Both the position numbers and the translations under genes were made by a program. From Candidatus Poribacteria bacterium (lineage in GTDB: Bacteria > Poribacteria > WGA-4E > WGA-3G), in NCBI GenBank assembly GCA_022821065.1, contig JAJEEK010000121.1:1-51813 (forward strand): a stretch of DNA of 51,813 bases, written 5' to 3'. The notes under the pieces were generated by a model. It was not told the DNA's origin, made no database searches, and saw only the letters and a list, made by a program, of their open reading frames with translations. Shown one piece after another: positions 8,247 to 17,184 of the stretch. How positions within the stretch are numbered: the stretch's first letter is position 1; every line of letters begins with the position of its first letter.

Positions 8247-8861
8247 ATGGACAACGAAAGCATTATAGCCGACTTAATCTACGATTTGTCAGAGTTGGAT
8301 GACGATATCCGTGATGCTGCGAGAGAAGAGTTGGTTGCGATTGGAGAACCGGCGATCCCGCAACTCGTAGAGGCACTCGCTGATAATCTTGGGGATGTGG
8401 TTGAACAAGCCACTGATGTCTTGGCTGCGATTGGTGAACCGGCGATCCCTGCGCTTATTGATGAGATGGCGATCGCTGAGCGGTACCATGCGCTCGCTCT
8501 CGGTGATACGCTGAGCCGTATAGGCGAACCCGCGGTCCCAGTTTTGGTTGAAGCGTTATCTGATAAACTTAATGAAGAGTTCCGCGAATATGCAGCTCGT
8601 GCGCTGAATCTGATGGGGGTTGCGGCAATGGGTGCGATGCCTGCGCTTATTCAGGCTTTGAGCGATCCGTCGGATGATGTTCGCTCTTATGCTGCGTACA
8701 CGTTTGCTAAACTGGAGGGTGCAGCGGCGGATGCGGTGCCTGCGCTTATCAAGGCACTTGCTGATGAATCCGAAGAGGTCCGAAATCATGCGGCTTTTGC
8801 CTTAGAAAAAATTGGGACCTCGGAAGCGAAACAAGCACTTGAAGCGTTCAGCCAGTCTTAG
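8247..8861 (+). CDS. HEAT-repeat protein
   Basis: A 204-residue protein made almost wholly of HEAT repeats: IGEPAIPQLVEALADN, IGEPAIPALIDEM, IGEPAVPVLVEAL, GAMPALIQALSDPSDDVRSY and DAVPALIKALADESEEVRNH follow each other with a spacing of 30-40 residues. The final units resemble the PBS-lyase repeat. There is no signal peptide or membrane segment, so it is probably cytosolic. It follows its paralogue after 7 bases and is itself followed after 13 bases by the methyltransferase gene. A frame used by the methyltransferase overlaps its end but probably does not start there. Confidence 0.82.
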   Translation: MDNESIIADLIYDLSELDDDIRDAAREELVAIGEPAIPQLVEALADNLGDVVEQATDVLAAIGEPAIPALIDEMAIAERYHALALGDTLSRIGEPAVPVLVEALSDKLNEEFREYAARALNLMGVAAMGAMPALIQALSDPSDDVRSYAAYTFAKLEGAAADAVPALIKALADESEEVRNHAAFALEKIGTSEAKQALEAFSQS

Positions 8862-8874
8862 TGGAGGAATACCC

Positions 8875-9714
8875 GTGAAGAATGAGAAAAAAAAGACGCA
8901 AAAGCAGGCGAATGAACTTGACGGCAAAACATGGCTGCGATATTCGGTCTCAGTATGGAGTGATATTAGGAAAACAAAGGAAGAGATTGAACTAAAACAT
9001 CCTGCTATGTTCCCGGGTATGCTTGCCAAGCGTCTTATTGAGTGCTTTACACCTCCCGAAGCCTCTTTAATATTAGACCCGTTTGCTGGGATTGGGTCCA
9101 CGTTGCTTGCTGCGAAAGAGTTGGGTAAGGATGCTATTGGATTAGAGATTTCTCCAGAATTTACGCAAATTGCTGAAAGACGTGTAGACCAGATGCTGCC
9201 CTTTGCTGGACAAACCGAAACTAAAATCCATATTGCCGATAGTCGAGAACTTTACCGATATGTTTCTCCGAACAGTGTAGATATGGTAGTAACGTCGCCA
9301 CCTTATTGGGATATTTTGCTACAGAAACGGACTGCGGATAACAAGGAGCAGCGGGATTACGGAGAAGCCTTAGCAGATTTAGGAAAGATTCGGAATTATG
9401 AGAAGTTTTTACTGGAACTTCGTAAGATTTTCGAGCAGGTTTACAGCGTGATGAGACCCAACAGTTATTGTTGTGTCATTGTTATGGATTTACGGAAAAA
9501 GAACCGTTTTTACCCATACCATATTGATATTTCGCAGTTTATGCAGGAGGTCGGTTTCATTTTCGACGACCTCATAATATGGAATAGAGGGCAAGAGTAC
9601 AACAATTTACGTCCACTTGGGTACCCAAGTGTGTTCCGAGTCAATAAAGTTCATGAATTTATCTTGATTTTTCAAAAACCCAAGGATGGGAGTTTGTGTG
9701 GTGAGCTTAATTGA
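8875..9714 (+). CDS. site-specific DNA methyltransferase (amino-methyltransferase, TSPPYW type)
   Basis: A 279-residue S-adenosylmethionine-dependent DNA methyltransferase that modifies an exocyclic amino group. Visible motifs in order are X (HPAMFPGMLAKRLIECFT, 42-59), I (LDPFAGIGST, 67-76, the AdoMet loop), the acidic end of motif II (GLEIS), and IV (TSPPYW, 140-145, the catalytic loop). SPPY favours N4-cytosine methylation over N6-adenine, but this is only suggestive. GTG at 8875 is preferred since GGAGG at 8863-8867 precedes it. Its 3' end overlaps the next gene and it forms a cassette with the LAGLIDADG and PD-(D/E)XK genes, as the modification half of a restriction system would. Confidence 0.9.
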   Translation: MKNEKKKTQKQANELDGKTWLRYSVSVWSDIRKTKEEIELKHPAMFPGMLAKRLIECFTPPEASLILDPFAGIGSTLLAAKELGKDAIGLEISPEFTQIAERRVDQMLPFAGQTETKIHIADSRELYRYVSPNSVDMVVTSPPYWDILLQKRTADNKEQRDYGEALADLGKIRNYEKFLLELRKIFEQVYSVMRPNSYCCVIVMDLRKKNRFYPYHIDISQFMQEVGFIFDDLIIWNRGQEYNNLRPLGYPSVFRVNKVHEFILIFQKPKDGSLCGELN

Positions 9715-10657
9715 AGATATAGACTATATTGATGCAGATGTCGCCTATCTCCTTGGGCTGATCACGGCAAGGGGAAAAATTTTAGAAGATTCTGATGTCC
9801 GGCGAATTATAATAGAATTTCCGTATAAGTCTCTTGAAATTGAAGGAATCTCCGCGCGTTTCGATACTGATAACTCGATAAAACTTGGCTTGCAACAAAT
9901 CCAAGAGCGTATCTTGGATGTAACAGGTGCTGATGTAAGTATCAGTAGTACGGATAGCAGCATTACGCTTGTGCTACGCTTTTTCAGGAATACGATGGTA
10001 TGGCGAAACATTTTGATGCACACGCGGGCAGATACTGGATACGAACATTTTCGAGTGCCAGATATATTCTTTTCCTCGAATATCCCGACAGACTGGAAAC
10101 GAGAGTATCTTAGAGGTTTCGCAGATGTTGCAGGCAATATCAGACGATCAAATCGTTATATTGATAACTCTAACCGGGTCCGGCTTGATGTATTAAATTA
10201 CCCAACAAACTGGGACATGCCTGTTCAACTTTGTACCCTCTTGGAAGAGCATTTAACAATACCTGTTCAGTTAATCACCTGGGGGCATCCCAATATGGGG
10301 CGCAACTTTCGGGAGCATCAGATCAACATTTTCGCTGTGCCATTTGAAAATATCGGTTTCTCATTGCCGCATAAACAAGGCATCTTGGAAGAATTTATCG
10401 AAAATGATAAGGATCAATATCCGAATAAGATTTACAACCCTTGTGTTGGGAGAAGAAAAATAAGGCAACAAAAATCGAAGGACGATCTCGAAAACGACGA
10501 ACGACTTGATGATCGGTTAAAAGGCAAACATTTTAATGCCTATTGGCAAATTTGCAAAAAACTCGGTTGTCCACGTACGCCGAAAATCCTTCAAGAAGGA
10601 GGGTGGCAGACTGACCACCAAAGTGCATTAGAGGAAGTTCCAGAGGATGAAATATAA
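9686..10657 (+). CDS. LAGLIDADG-fold protein with degenerate catalytic positions, linked to methyltransferase and nuclease
   Basis: A protein of up to 323 residues. Two helices of LAGLIDADG type are visible, YLLGLITARG (21-30) and YLRGFADVAG (141-150), about 120 residues apart as in single-chain double-motif homing endonucleases. The acidic residue at the eighth motif position, which normally binds the catalytic metal, is arginine in the first and alanine in the second. The C-terminal 80 residues are basic. The gene overlaps the methyltransferase end (ATG 9686; GTG 9698 or 9701 fit the GGGAG better) and overlaps the next gene by 11 bases. A DNA-recognition role without cleavage is my inference; a rearranged active endonuclease is the alternative. 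Confidence 0.72.
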   Translation: MGVCVVSLIEDIDYIDADVAYLLGLITARGKILEDSDVRRIIIEFPYKSLEIEGISARFDTDNSIKLGLQQIQERILDVTGADVSISSTDSSITLVLRFFRNTMVWRNILMHTRADTGYEHFRVPDIFFSSNIPTDWKREYLRGFADVAGNIRRSNRYIDNSNRVRLDVLNYPTNWDMPVQLCTLLEEHLTIPVQLITWGHPNMGRNFREHQINIFAVPFENIGFSLPHKQGILEEFIENDKDQYPNKIYNPCVGRRKIRQQKSKDDLENDERLDDRLKGKHFNAYWQICKKLGCPRTPKILQEGGWQTDHQSALEEVPEDEI

Positions 10658-11156
10658 GTCTGAAAGTGATATGTACCCTGATGTTCGTCAATGGTTAGAG
10701 GATTTTCTAAAGGGGCGATTTCGACAGGCTGAGGTTGATGTCCATGCCCTTCCGCATACTCCAATTTCCCGCTTTGTCAGGACCTATAACCGAGGCAGCT
10801 TTCCTGGAGAGTGGGTTACATGGAACATTAAGGTTGATGTCGTTGGATTTGTTCATCATCCAAACCGACCAACGGATTTGGTTTTTGTTGAGTGTAAAAA
10901 TACGAAACTCACGTTGGCACACCTTTCCCAACTTCTCGGGTATAGCCGTATTGCGCAACCTTTATACTCGTTTTTAATTTCCCCTGTAGGCTTTTCCGCA
11001 TCGCTTGTCTCTTTGCTTCAACACTATCAGAGACGCGATGTGCTGGAATATCATTGGGAGCCCGGAAAATTGCCTCGGCAGGTGATTGTGGCGGAGTGGG
11101 AGATGGCGACTTGTCATCTCAACAGACACACAATGATAGGGGGTGTAGGTTTGTAA
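10647..11156 (+). CDS. PD-(D/E)XK superfamily nuclease, probable restriction endonuclease subunit
   Basis: A 169-residue protein with a restriction-endonuclease-like core: an N-terminal helix (SESDMYPDVRQWLEDFL), then KVDVVGF with D64, then DLVFVECKN with E82 and K84. This fits the D-x(n)-E-x-K metal-binding pattern, followed by a helix (LAHLSQLLGYSRIA) typical of the fold. The ATG overlaps the upstream gene by 11 bases, so the three genes are translated as a unit. The context with a DNA methyltransferase suggests it cuts unmodified DNA, perhaps guided by the LAGLIDADG protein. It is too small to hold an evident target-recognition domain of its own. Confidence 0.75.
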   Translation: MKYKSESDMYPDVRQWLEDFLKGRFRQAEVDVHALPHTPISRFVRTYNRGSFPGEWVTWNIKVDVVGFVHHPNRPTDLVFVECKNTKLTLAHLSQLLGYSRIAQPLYSFLISPVGFSASLVSLLQHYQRRDVLEYHWEPGKLPRQVIVAEWEMATCHLNRHTMIGGVGL

Positions 11157-11195
11157 GATTTGCTGTATAATGCATTCCGTTGAGACTTAAAAAAC

Positions 11196-11224
11196 TTGAA
11201 AAAATGAGCAAAATGTAGTATAAT
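11196..11224 (+). promoter_or_regulatory. sigma70-type promoter for the 2-oxoacid oxidoreductase genes
   Basis: TTGAAA (11196-11201) and TATAAT (11219-11224) are separated by 17 bases. The transcript would have a leader of about 185 bases that is AT-rich and can form two competing 7-bp helices (11284-11290 with 11339-11345, or 11302-11308 with 11342-11348). Confidence 0.6.
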
Positions 11225-11414
11225 TAAAAAAAGTAGAATGTTATTATGTGTTCATGAAGATTAAAAAAAAGGTGCAAATATCGCAATGTAATTAATAAAC
11301 GAATCAATTTGCTTATTTGTCCATCCATCTGATATCGCTACATTGATTGAACCAAACTGTGGGGTATTTGCGGTATCAGAATGGAATACAAAAAACTATT
11401 AGAAGGGAGCCAAG

Positions 11415-13199
11415 ATGGCAAAGTACGATTTTGCAATCGCCGTAGGAGGGGCACCCGGGCAAGGTATCGAAACTGCAGGCAAAAGCATCAGCCAAATTTT
11501 TGCCCGGTATGGGTTGAACGTTTTTACTTACACCGCCTATCAATCCCTTATCCGCGGCGGTCACTCCTTCCTGACTATTCGAATCAGTTCTGAACCGATC
11601 GCCAACCATGGCGACAAAATTGACTTGATTATTGCCTTAGACCGGGACAGTGTAGAAAAGCATTTGCCGCACGTCTCACCCGGTGGTGCACTTATCTATA
11701 ACAGCGATGATGTCAAACAAGAACCGGAACGTGATGACATCCAGTTGTGCCCTATTTCCTATAAAGAATTGACTAACGATCCTGATAGAAAAAGGTTAAT
11801 GCTGAATGTTTGTGCATCCAGTGTCGCTTTGCAGTTAGTCGGTGTGGATTTAAGCATGCTTGAGGATATCATTATCCGTGCGTTCCTCAAACGCAAGGGG
11901 CAAGCCGTAGTAGATGCGAACGTCGCTGCTGCTCAGGCAAGTTATAATTACGCCGCTGAACACTTTACACCGTTTGATGTCCAATTTGAGAAACAGGACC
12001 CGCCATTGGCGTTTGGTAGTGGTAATATGTTGATGGCAATGGGCGGTGCAGCCGCAGGTGTTAAATTTTATGCTGCCTATCCGATGAGTCCATCAACAGG
12101 TGTTCTCCACTGGATGGCCCCGAACGCTCGCGATCTCGGTATTATCGTCCGGCAATGTGAAGATGAAATCAGCGTTGTCAACATGGTCATCGGTGCTGCG
12201 CACGCTGGATGTCGAGCGATGTGTGCAACGTCAGGTGGCGGTTTCGCACTCATGTCGGAAGCGATTGGCAGCGCAGGCATGATGGAAATTCCGATTGTTG
12301 TTGTTAATGTTCAACGCGGAGGTCCCTCCACAGGTTTACCTACCAAAACCGAGCAGGGAGATTTATGGCAAGTTCTCGGTGCAAGCCAAGGCGATTTTCC
12401 GAAAATTATTGTTTCACCTACCAGTATTATGGACGGATTTAATACGATTCCTGAACTCTTTAACCTCGTTGACAAGTTTCAGTGCCCCGGCATGGTACTT
12501 ACGGATTTGTCGCTGGCGGAAGGTCACACGACATTCCTGCCGGATTCCATCAACTGGCAGCCGAAAATTGACCGTGGTGAATTAATCACCGAACCCGGAC
12601 AAACAAATGGTGAATATCTGCGTTACCAAATCACAGACAGCGGGATTTCACCGCGTGCTATCCCTGGCACGCCTGGTCACATGCACGTTGTTGCTACTGA
12701 CGATCACGATGAAGATGGGGGTCTGATTAGTGATGAGTTCACGAATCCGCACAAACGTCGCGACATTATGGAAAAACGGCAGCGGAAAATGGAAGGTATC
12801 ACGGAACTCCTCCCGCCCCCGACGCTTGAGGGACCAGAAGACGCGGAAGTTACGTTGATTGGCTGGGGGTCCACGCATGGTGTGATTAGTGAAGCGGTGC
12901 AACTGTTGACCGAAGCTGGCATTGCCGCCAACCATATCCACTTCAAGTGGCTCTATCCGATGGATGAAGATGCTGTCAACGAAGTGCTTTCAAAATCTGC
13001 ACACGCCATTATCGTTGAGTGCAACTATACGGGGCAATTCGCTCGGTTCTTACGGGGTGAGACCGGCTTTAAGGCGGACGGACACATTCGCAAATACGAC
13101 GGTGAACCGTTTATGCCACACCACGTTGCTGATGGTACCCGTGAACTTTTGAACAGTAAAACGGATCTTTATGTCCCGTATCAAGAGATTGTTGTCTAA
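11415..13199 (+). CDS. korA: 2-oxoacid:acceptor (ferredoxin) oxidoreductase, fused gamma-alpha subunit
   Basis: A 594-residue subunit of a thiamine-dependent 2-oxoacid oxidoreductase that oxidatively decarboxylates a 2-oxoacid to acyl-CoA and passes electrons to ferredoxin. The gamma domain is N-terminal (GGAPGQGIETAGKSISQIFA, then YQSLIRGGHSFLTIRIS), and the pyruvate-ferredoxin-type alpha domain starts near 200, with MCATSGGGFALMSEAIG and VVVNVQRGGPSTGLPT. The C-terminal transketolase-like part includes VTLIGWGST. This gamma-alpha fusion with a separate beta gene is typical of KorAB-type enzymes; 2-oxoglutarate is a likely but unproved substrate. ATG at 11415 has GAAGGGAG upstream. Confidence 0.92.
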   Translation: MAKYDFAIAVGGAPGQGIETAGKSISQIFARYGLNVFTYTAYQSLIRGGHSFLTIRISSEPIANHGDKIDLIIALDRDSVEKHLPHVSPGGALIYNSDDVKQEPERDDIQLCPISYKELTNDPDRKRLMLNVCASSVALQLVGVDLSMLEDIIIRAFLKRKGQAVVDANVAAAQASYNYAAEHFTPFDVQFEKQDPPLAFGSGNMLMAMGGAAAGVKFYAAYPMSPSTGVLHWMAPNARDLGIIVRQCEDEISVVNMVIGAAHAGCRAMCATSGGGFALMSEAIGSAGMMEIPIVVVNVQRGGPSTGLPTKTEQGDLWQVLGASQGDFPKIIVSPTSIMDGFNTIPELFNLVDKFQCPGMVLTDLSLAEGHTTFLPDSINWQPKIDRGELITEPGQTNGEYLRYQITDSGISPRAIPGTPGHMHVVATDDHDEDGGLISDEFTNPHKRRDIMEKRQRKMEGITELLPPPTLEGPEDAEVTLIGWGSTHGVISEAVQLLTEAGIAANHIHFKWLYPMDEDAVNEVLSKSAHAIIVECNYTGQFARFLRGETGFKADGHIRKYDGEPFMPHHVADGTRELLNSKTDLYVPYQEIVV

Positions 13200-13217
13200 C
13201 AAAGGAGGATGAATCAG

Positions 13218-14123
13218 ATGGCAAGAAGAGCGAGAAAAGAAAGACCTATTCAAGGCGCACCTACAGCGAGAGATTTTCGCGGTGATGTTAGTCCGGATTG
13301 GTGTGCCGGTTGTGGTGATTTCGGTGTGTTGAACGCGCTACAAAGTGCTTATGCCAAACTCGGTCGTGGCAATCATGATCACCTGACAGTAAGTGGGATT
13401 GGGTGTTCCTCCAACCTCCCTGGCTATATAAGAACTTATGGCATGCACACCCTGCATGGTCGTGCGCTTGCTGTAGCGACAGGTGCTAAATTTGCGAATC
13501 ACGAGTTAAATGTTGTTGTCACCGGTGGTGATGGTGATGGTTACGGTATCGGGGGAAATCATTTTATTCATACGATGCGAAAAAATATTGATCTCCTTTA
13601 TATCGTCATGAATAACGAGACGTATGGGTTGACTGTCGGACAAGCCTCACCGACGACGATAGTAGGAGAACAGACGAAAAGTACGCCGTTCGGTAATTTA
13701 GAGACACCTCTGAATCCGGTTGCGATGGCAATTGTCGCGGGTGCGACTTATGTCGCAAGAGCATATAGTTCTGACGGACCAAAGCTCGCCGAATTGATGT
13801 ATAACGGGATGCAACACAAAGGATTTGCATTCATTGATGTTATCAGTCCTTGTGTGACTTGGAAGGGAGGGGCGCGAGTAATTTTCGATTACTGGAAGGA
13901 GCGGGTCCAATACCTTGAAGATCATGACACAAGTGACAGGTCCGCTGCACTTGAACAAGCGGTCAAGACGGGGCATGAAACGCAGCTTGGGTTGTTCTAC
14001 CACGATACGAGCCGGCAATCACTGAATGATATGGAACCTGTCTTAGAAAACGGTCCTATAGCACATCAACCGCTCGGCATCAGCAAAGAACAAGGCGATG
14101 CGATCATTGAGAAAATGATGTAG
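13218..14123 (+). CDS. korB: 2-oxoacid:acceptor (ferredoxin) oxidoreductase beta subunit
   Basis: A 301-residue thiamine-diphosphate-binding subunit paired with the upstream alpha subunit. It contains WCAGCGDFGVLNAL (the CxxC that helps bind an iron-sulfur cluster), GIGCSSNLPGY, and the ThDP motif GGDGDGYGIGGNHF with the later MNNETYGLTVGQ. There is no ferredoxin domain, so an external acceptor is needed. ATG at 13218 is chosen over 13209 because AGGAGG at 13203-13208 is correctly spaced only for it. The gene follows korA by 18 bases and is followed by a hairpin with a T-tract. Confidence 0.93.
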   Translation: MARRARKERPIQGAPTARDFRGDVSPDWCAGCGDFGVLNALQSAYAKLGRGNHDHLTVSGIGCSSNLPGYIRTYGMHTLHGRALAVATGAKFANHELNVVVTGGDGDGYGIGGNHFIHTMRKNIDLLYIVMNNETYGLTVGQASPTTIVGEQTKSTPFGNLETPLNPVAMAIVAGATYVARAYSSDGPKLAELMYNGMQHKGFAFIDVISPCVTWKGGARVIFDYWKERVQYLEDHDTSDRSAALEQAVKTGHETQLGLFYHDTSRQSLNDMEPVLENGPIAHQPLGISKEQGDAIIEKMM

Positions 14124-14176
14124 CAATGGGTTATTGTACGCGTCTATTATCCGTTTGATTTTTGATATTGGCTGTC

Positions 14177-14208
14177 GGGTGGGTTGTGTCCCACCCACTG
14201 CCTTTTTT
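14177..14208 (+). terminator. rho-independent terminator after korB
   Basis: A perfect 7-bp GC-rich stem (GGGTGGG at 14177-14183 with CCCACCC at 14190-14196, 6-base loop) is followed within a few bases by six T residues (14203-14208). It lies between korB and ccmA and argues that ccmA starts at 14236 and not upstream. Confidence 0.6.
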
Positions 14209-14235
14209 ATTGCCAACTCTGAGATCGTTCATATC

Positions 14236-14937
14236 ATGCGTCTTCTTGCTTCCCAACTCACAAAGGAATTCGGACATCGTGAGATTGTCAAAAATGCCAC
14301 ATTTTCGGTTCAACCCGGTGAAGTGGTTACGATTTTCGGTCCGAACGGTGCCGGTAAAACAACGCTCATCAAGATTCTCGCAACCCTCCTGAAACCGACA
14401 TCCGGGGATCTTGAGATTGAAGGGACAGATGCGATTGCGGATTCCTCAGATGTGCGCGGTGCCTTGGGAGTCGTTATCCATGAGGTGCTTGCTTATCTGG
14501 AATTTACGCCTTATGAGAATCTCAAGTTTTTTGGACAGATGTACGGCGTTAAGCAGTTAGAGGACCGTGTGACGACGCTTCTTGCTGAAGTCGGTTTGCA
14601 ACGCTTTACCCACGAACCTCTGCATATCTTTTCACGCGGCATGACGCAGCGTTTTATGATTGCCAGAGCCCTTCTTCATGAACCTTCTGTGTTATTATTC
14701 GATGAACCCTTCTCTGGATTAGATGCTTCCGCGAAGCAGTTTGTTTTACAGCGCGTTTCAGAAGAACAACAAAACGGTAAAGGGATCGTCATTACCACAC
14801 ACAATACGGAGTTAGGCTATCTCGTGGGAACACGGTTTTTCTTTATCATAGATGGCGAATTGGAAGAGGTAGCACGGAAAGACGAGATTACGGCGGAGAC
14901 GTTACTGCTTATGTACGAGGAGCGGCTCGCGCTTTGA
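14236..14937 (+). CDS. ccmA: ABC transporter ATP-binding protein, CcmA-like (cytochrome c maturation)
   Basis: A 233-residue ABC ATPase. Walker A is FGPNGAGKTT (34-43), the signature region is FSRGMTQR, Walker B is VLLFDEP and the switch histidine lies in VITTHN. The size, the single domain, and the following CcmB-type permease point to CcmA, which with CcmB drives release of holo-CcmE from its complex. The frame is open from 14134 but that would span the korB terminator; ATG at 14236 gives the usual ABC N-terminus. It stands apart from the ccmEFHI operon at 3-6.5 kb. Without the neighbour it would be only a generic ABC ATPase. Confidence 0.82.
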   Translation: MRLLASQLTKEFGHREIVKNATFSVQPGEVVTIFGPNGAGKTTLIKILATLLKPTSGDLEIEGTDAIADSSDVRGALGVVIHEVLAYLEFTPYENLKFFGQMYGVKQLEDRVTTLLAEVGLQRFTHEPLHIFSRGMTQRFMIARALLHEPSVLLFDEPFSGLDASAKQFVLQRVSEEQQNGKGIVITTHNTELGYLVGTRFFFIIDGELEEVARKDEITAETLLLMYEERLAL

Positions 14938-15024
14938 CGATTCCGTTTCGCGCTGTTTCCTTCATCAGAATTGGTTGCTGTGAAGGGATGACTGACAGGT
15001 ATTCTGGTAAAAATTGAGACAAAC

Positions 15025-15717
15025 ATGCAGGCACTTCGTCAAATTGGTGCGTTGATTCGCAAGGACCTTGAACTTCAATTCCGTTCAAAAGAGACACTGG
15101 TACTCATCTTTGTTTTCAGTGTATTGGTTGTCCTGATTTTTGCTTTTGCGTTTGGTCCGATTTTTCCAGAGCGGGCAGAACGGGGGAAATTGGCTGCCAG
15201 TGTGCTCTGGACAGCATTTGTTTTCGCGGGAATTATCATCTTGAATCGTTCATTCGTCGTAGAACGTTCCCATAGTGCTTTGCAAGGCATTCGCCTGACC
15301 GGTGTTGATGCCAGTAATCTCTATCTTTCTAAAGTTGCCAGCAACGTTGTGTCTCTGTTTCTGTTGGAAATTGTCATTACGCCCATTGCACTCCAATTCT
15401 TGGATTTGTTTAATGTAGTGACGGTGGGTGTATTACTGAAATTGCTCGGCGTACTGAGTATCGGTACGCTTGGATTTTGTGCTGTTGGTGTGCTGTTGGC
15501 TGGGATGTCTACAAGTACACGCGGTGGTGAGAGTTTGCTCTCTGTTATTCTGCTTCCCGTTGTTGTTCCAATTATTATTGGTGGTGCGAAATGCACCGTT
15601 TCGCTTTTGGTAACGGGTGGCGTAGATAATTGGTTTTGGTTGAATTTGCTTATCGGATGTAGTTTAGTCTTTTTGGCATCCGCATACCTGCTTGCGGGTG
15701 CTGTTATTGAGGAATAG
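15025..15717 (+). CDS. ccmB: heme exporter-type permease CcmB
   Basis: A 230-residue integral membrane protein with about six hydrophobic segments. The cytoplasmic N-terminus QIGALIRKDLELQFRSKETL is characteristic of CcmB, as is VVERSHSALQGIRLTGVDASNLYLSK after the second segment. A later loop has GVLLAGMSTSTRGGESLLSVILLPVVVPIIIGG. It works with CcmA in System I cytochrome c maturation. It begins 87 bases after ccmA. No ccmC or ccmD is found in this window, so they must lie elsewhere or be replaced. Confidence 0.9.
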   Translation: MQALRQIGALIRKDLELQFRSKETLVLIFVFSVLVVLIFAFAFGPIFPERAERGKLAASVLWTAFVFAGIIILNRSFVVERSHSALQGIRLTGVDASNLYLSKVASNVVSLFLLEIVITPIALQFLDLFNVVTVGVLLKLLGVLSIGTLGFCAVGVLLAGMSTSTRGGESLLSVILLPVVVPIIIGGAKCTVSLLVTGGVDNWFWLNLLIGCSLVFLASAYLLAGAVIEE

Positions 15718-15818
15718 CGTGTCAGTTGTCAGTCGTCAGCTAAGAGCGGCTTGATTATGTTAGGCGTAGTGAAATTTGGACCCAGAAACCAACTTTTACC
15801 TTCAAAAGGAGGAATGCT

Positions 15819-17120
15819 TTGTCAGAAATTATCCATATTCATGGGCGCGAGATATTAGACTCGCGCGGTAACCCGACGGTCGAGGTTGACGTTAATTTAG
15901 CATCGGGTGCGTTCGGACGCGCTGCCGTCCCGTCTGGTGCTTCTACAGGTGAACATGAAGCGGTTGAACTGCGTGATAAGGATGCCGACCGTTATTTGGG
16001 AAAAGGTGTTCGGAAAGCGGTTGAAAACGTCAATACTGTCATCGCTGCTGCGCTTGCAGGCGAAGATGTCTTTGCGCAGAGCGATATTGACGCTGCTATG
16101 TGTGCGCTTGACGGTACAGAAAACAAGAGTCGTCTCGGTGCAAACGCTATTTTAGGTGTTTCATTGGCTGTGGCTAAAGCGGCTGCAGACGAGGCGGGAT
16201 TGCCGCTCTATCGCTATATTGGTGGCGCGAACGCGAAAGAACTTCCGTTGCCGATGATGAACATCCTGAACGGCGGTTCTCACGCTGATAACAACGTTGA
16301 CATCCAAGAATTTATGATAATGCCCGCAGGCGCGGAGAATTTTGCTGAGGCACTCCGCATGGGTGCCGAGATTTTTCACAAACTTAAGGCGGTCTTACAG
16401 GCACGGAATTGCAACACTGCCGTCGGCGACGAAGGCGGGTTCGCACCAGATCTCGGTTCTAATGAGGAGGCGATCGCTGTGATCATTGAAGCCGTTGAGC
16501 GTGCAGGGTATGTTCCCGGTGATGATGTGCTACTGGCATTGGATGCCGCTTCAAGTGAGTTTTACAATCGCGACACCGGTACCTACGAACTAAAAGCGGA
16601 AGCACAACCGACGAAATCACCTGAAGAGATGGTCGCCTTTTACATAGGACTCTGTGAGAAATATCCGATTGTATCGATTGAAGACGGTATGGATGAGAAC
16701 GATTGGAAGGGTTGGAAACAATTAACCGAGGCGATCGGTGATAAGGTTCAACTCGTCGGTGATGACCTCTTTGTTACGAACACCACCCGTTTGGAACGCG
16801 GTATTGAGGAACAAATCGGAAATTCTATCCTAATCAAAGTTAATCAGATTGGCACCTTGACAGAGACGCTTGATGCTATTGAACTGGCACGACGTTTCAA
16901 CTACACGGCTGTTGTTTCACATCGGTCCGGTGAAACAGAAGATACGACTATTTCTGACTTGGTCGTTGGGACGAACGCCGGACAGATAAAGACAGGATCG
17001 CTCTCTCGGACGGATCGCGTCTGCAAATATAACCAGCTCCTCCGTATTGAAGAAGAACTCGGAGAGAGTGCTATTTTTTCTGGGGAACGGGTTTTCTACA
17101 ATTTGGCAGCTCTCCGTTAA
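15819..17120 (+). CDS. eno: enolase (phosphopyruvate hydratase)
   Basis: A 433-residue enolase converting 2-phosphoglycerate to phosphoenolpyruvate in glycolysis. Identity is certain from HGREILDSRGNPTVEVDV at the N-terminus, GAILGVSLAVAKAAA-like text, NGGSHADNNVDIQEFMIMP, the metal and catalytic segments SIEDGMDENDW and LVGDDLFVTN, IKVNQIGTLTE, and the loop VSHRSGETEDTTI. The start is TTG at 15819 with AAGGAGG (15806-15812) six bases upstream; no better in-frame codon exists. It is followed by an FtsB/DivIC-like gene, an order common in bacteria. Confidence 0.98.
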   Translation: MSEIIHIHGREILDSRGNPTVEVDVNLASGAFGRAAVPSGASTGEHEAVELRDKDADRYLGKGVRKAVENVNTVIAAALAGEDVFAQSDIDAAMCALDGTENKSRLGANAILGVSLAVAKAAADEAGLPLYRYIGGANAKELPLPMMNILNGGSHADNNVDIQEFMIMPAGAENFAEALRMGAEIFHKLKAVLQARNCNTAVGDEGGFAPDLGSNEEAIAVIIEAVERAGYVPGDDVLLALDAASSEFYNRDTGTYELKAEAQPTKSPEEMVAFYIGLCEKYPIVSIEDGMDENDWKGWKQLTEAIGDKVQLVGDDLFVTNTTRLERGIEEQIGNSILIKVNQIGTLTETLDAIELARRFNYTAVVSHRSGETEDTTISDLVVGTNAGQIKTGSLSRTDRVCKYNQLLRIEEELGESAIFSGERVFYNLAALR

Positions 17121-17184
17121 GTCAGAACATTTGTATAGGGCAGCCGTTGTGCTAACCCAAAGTCCACTTTTCAGAGGTCACCTT

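Noticed and set aside
9686..10657. LAGLIDADG protein as a free homing endonuclease in an intron or intein
   Set aside because: No intron or intein borders are visible, the gene is intact and overlaps both neighbours in an operon, and the catalytic acids are not at the canonical positions.
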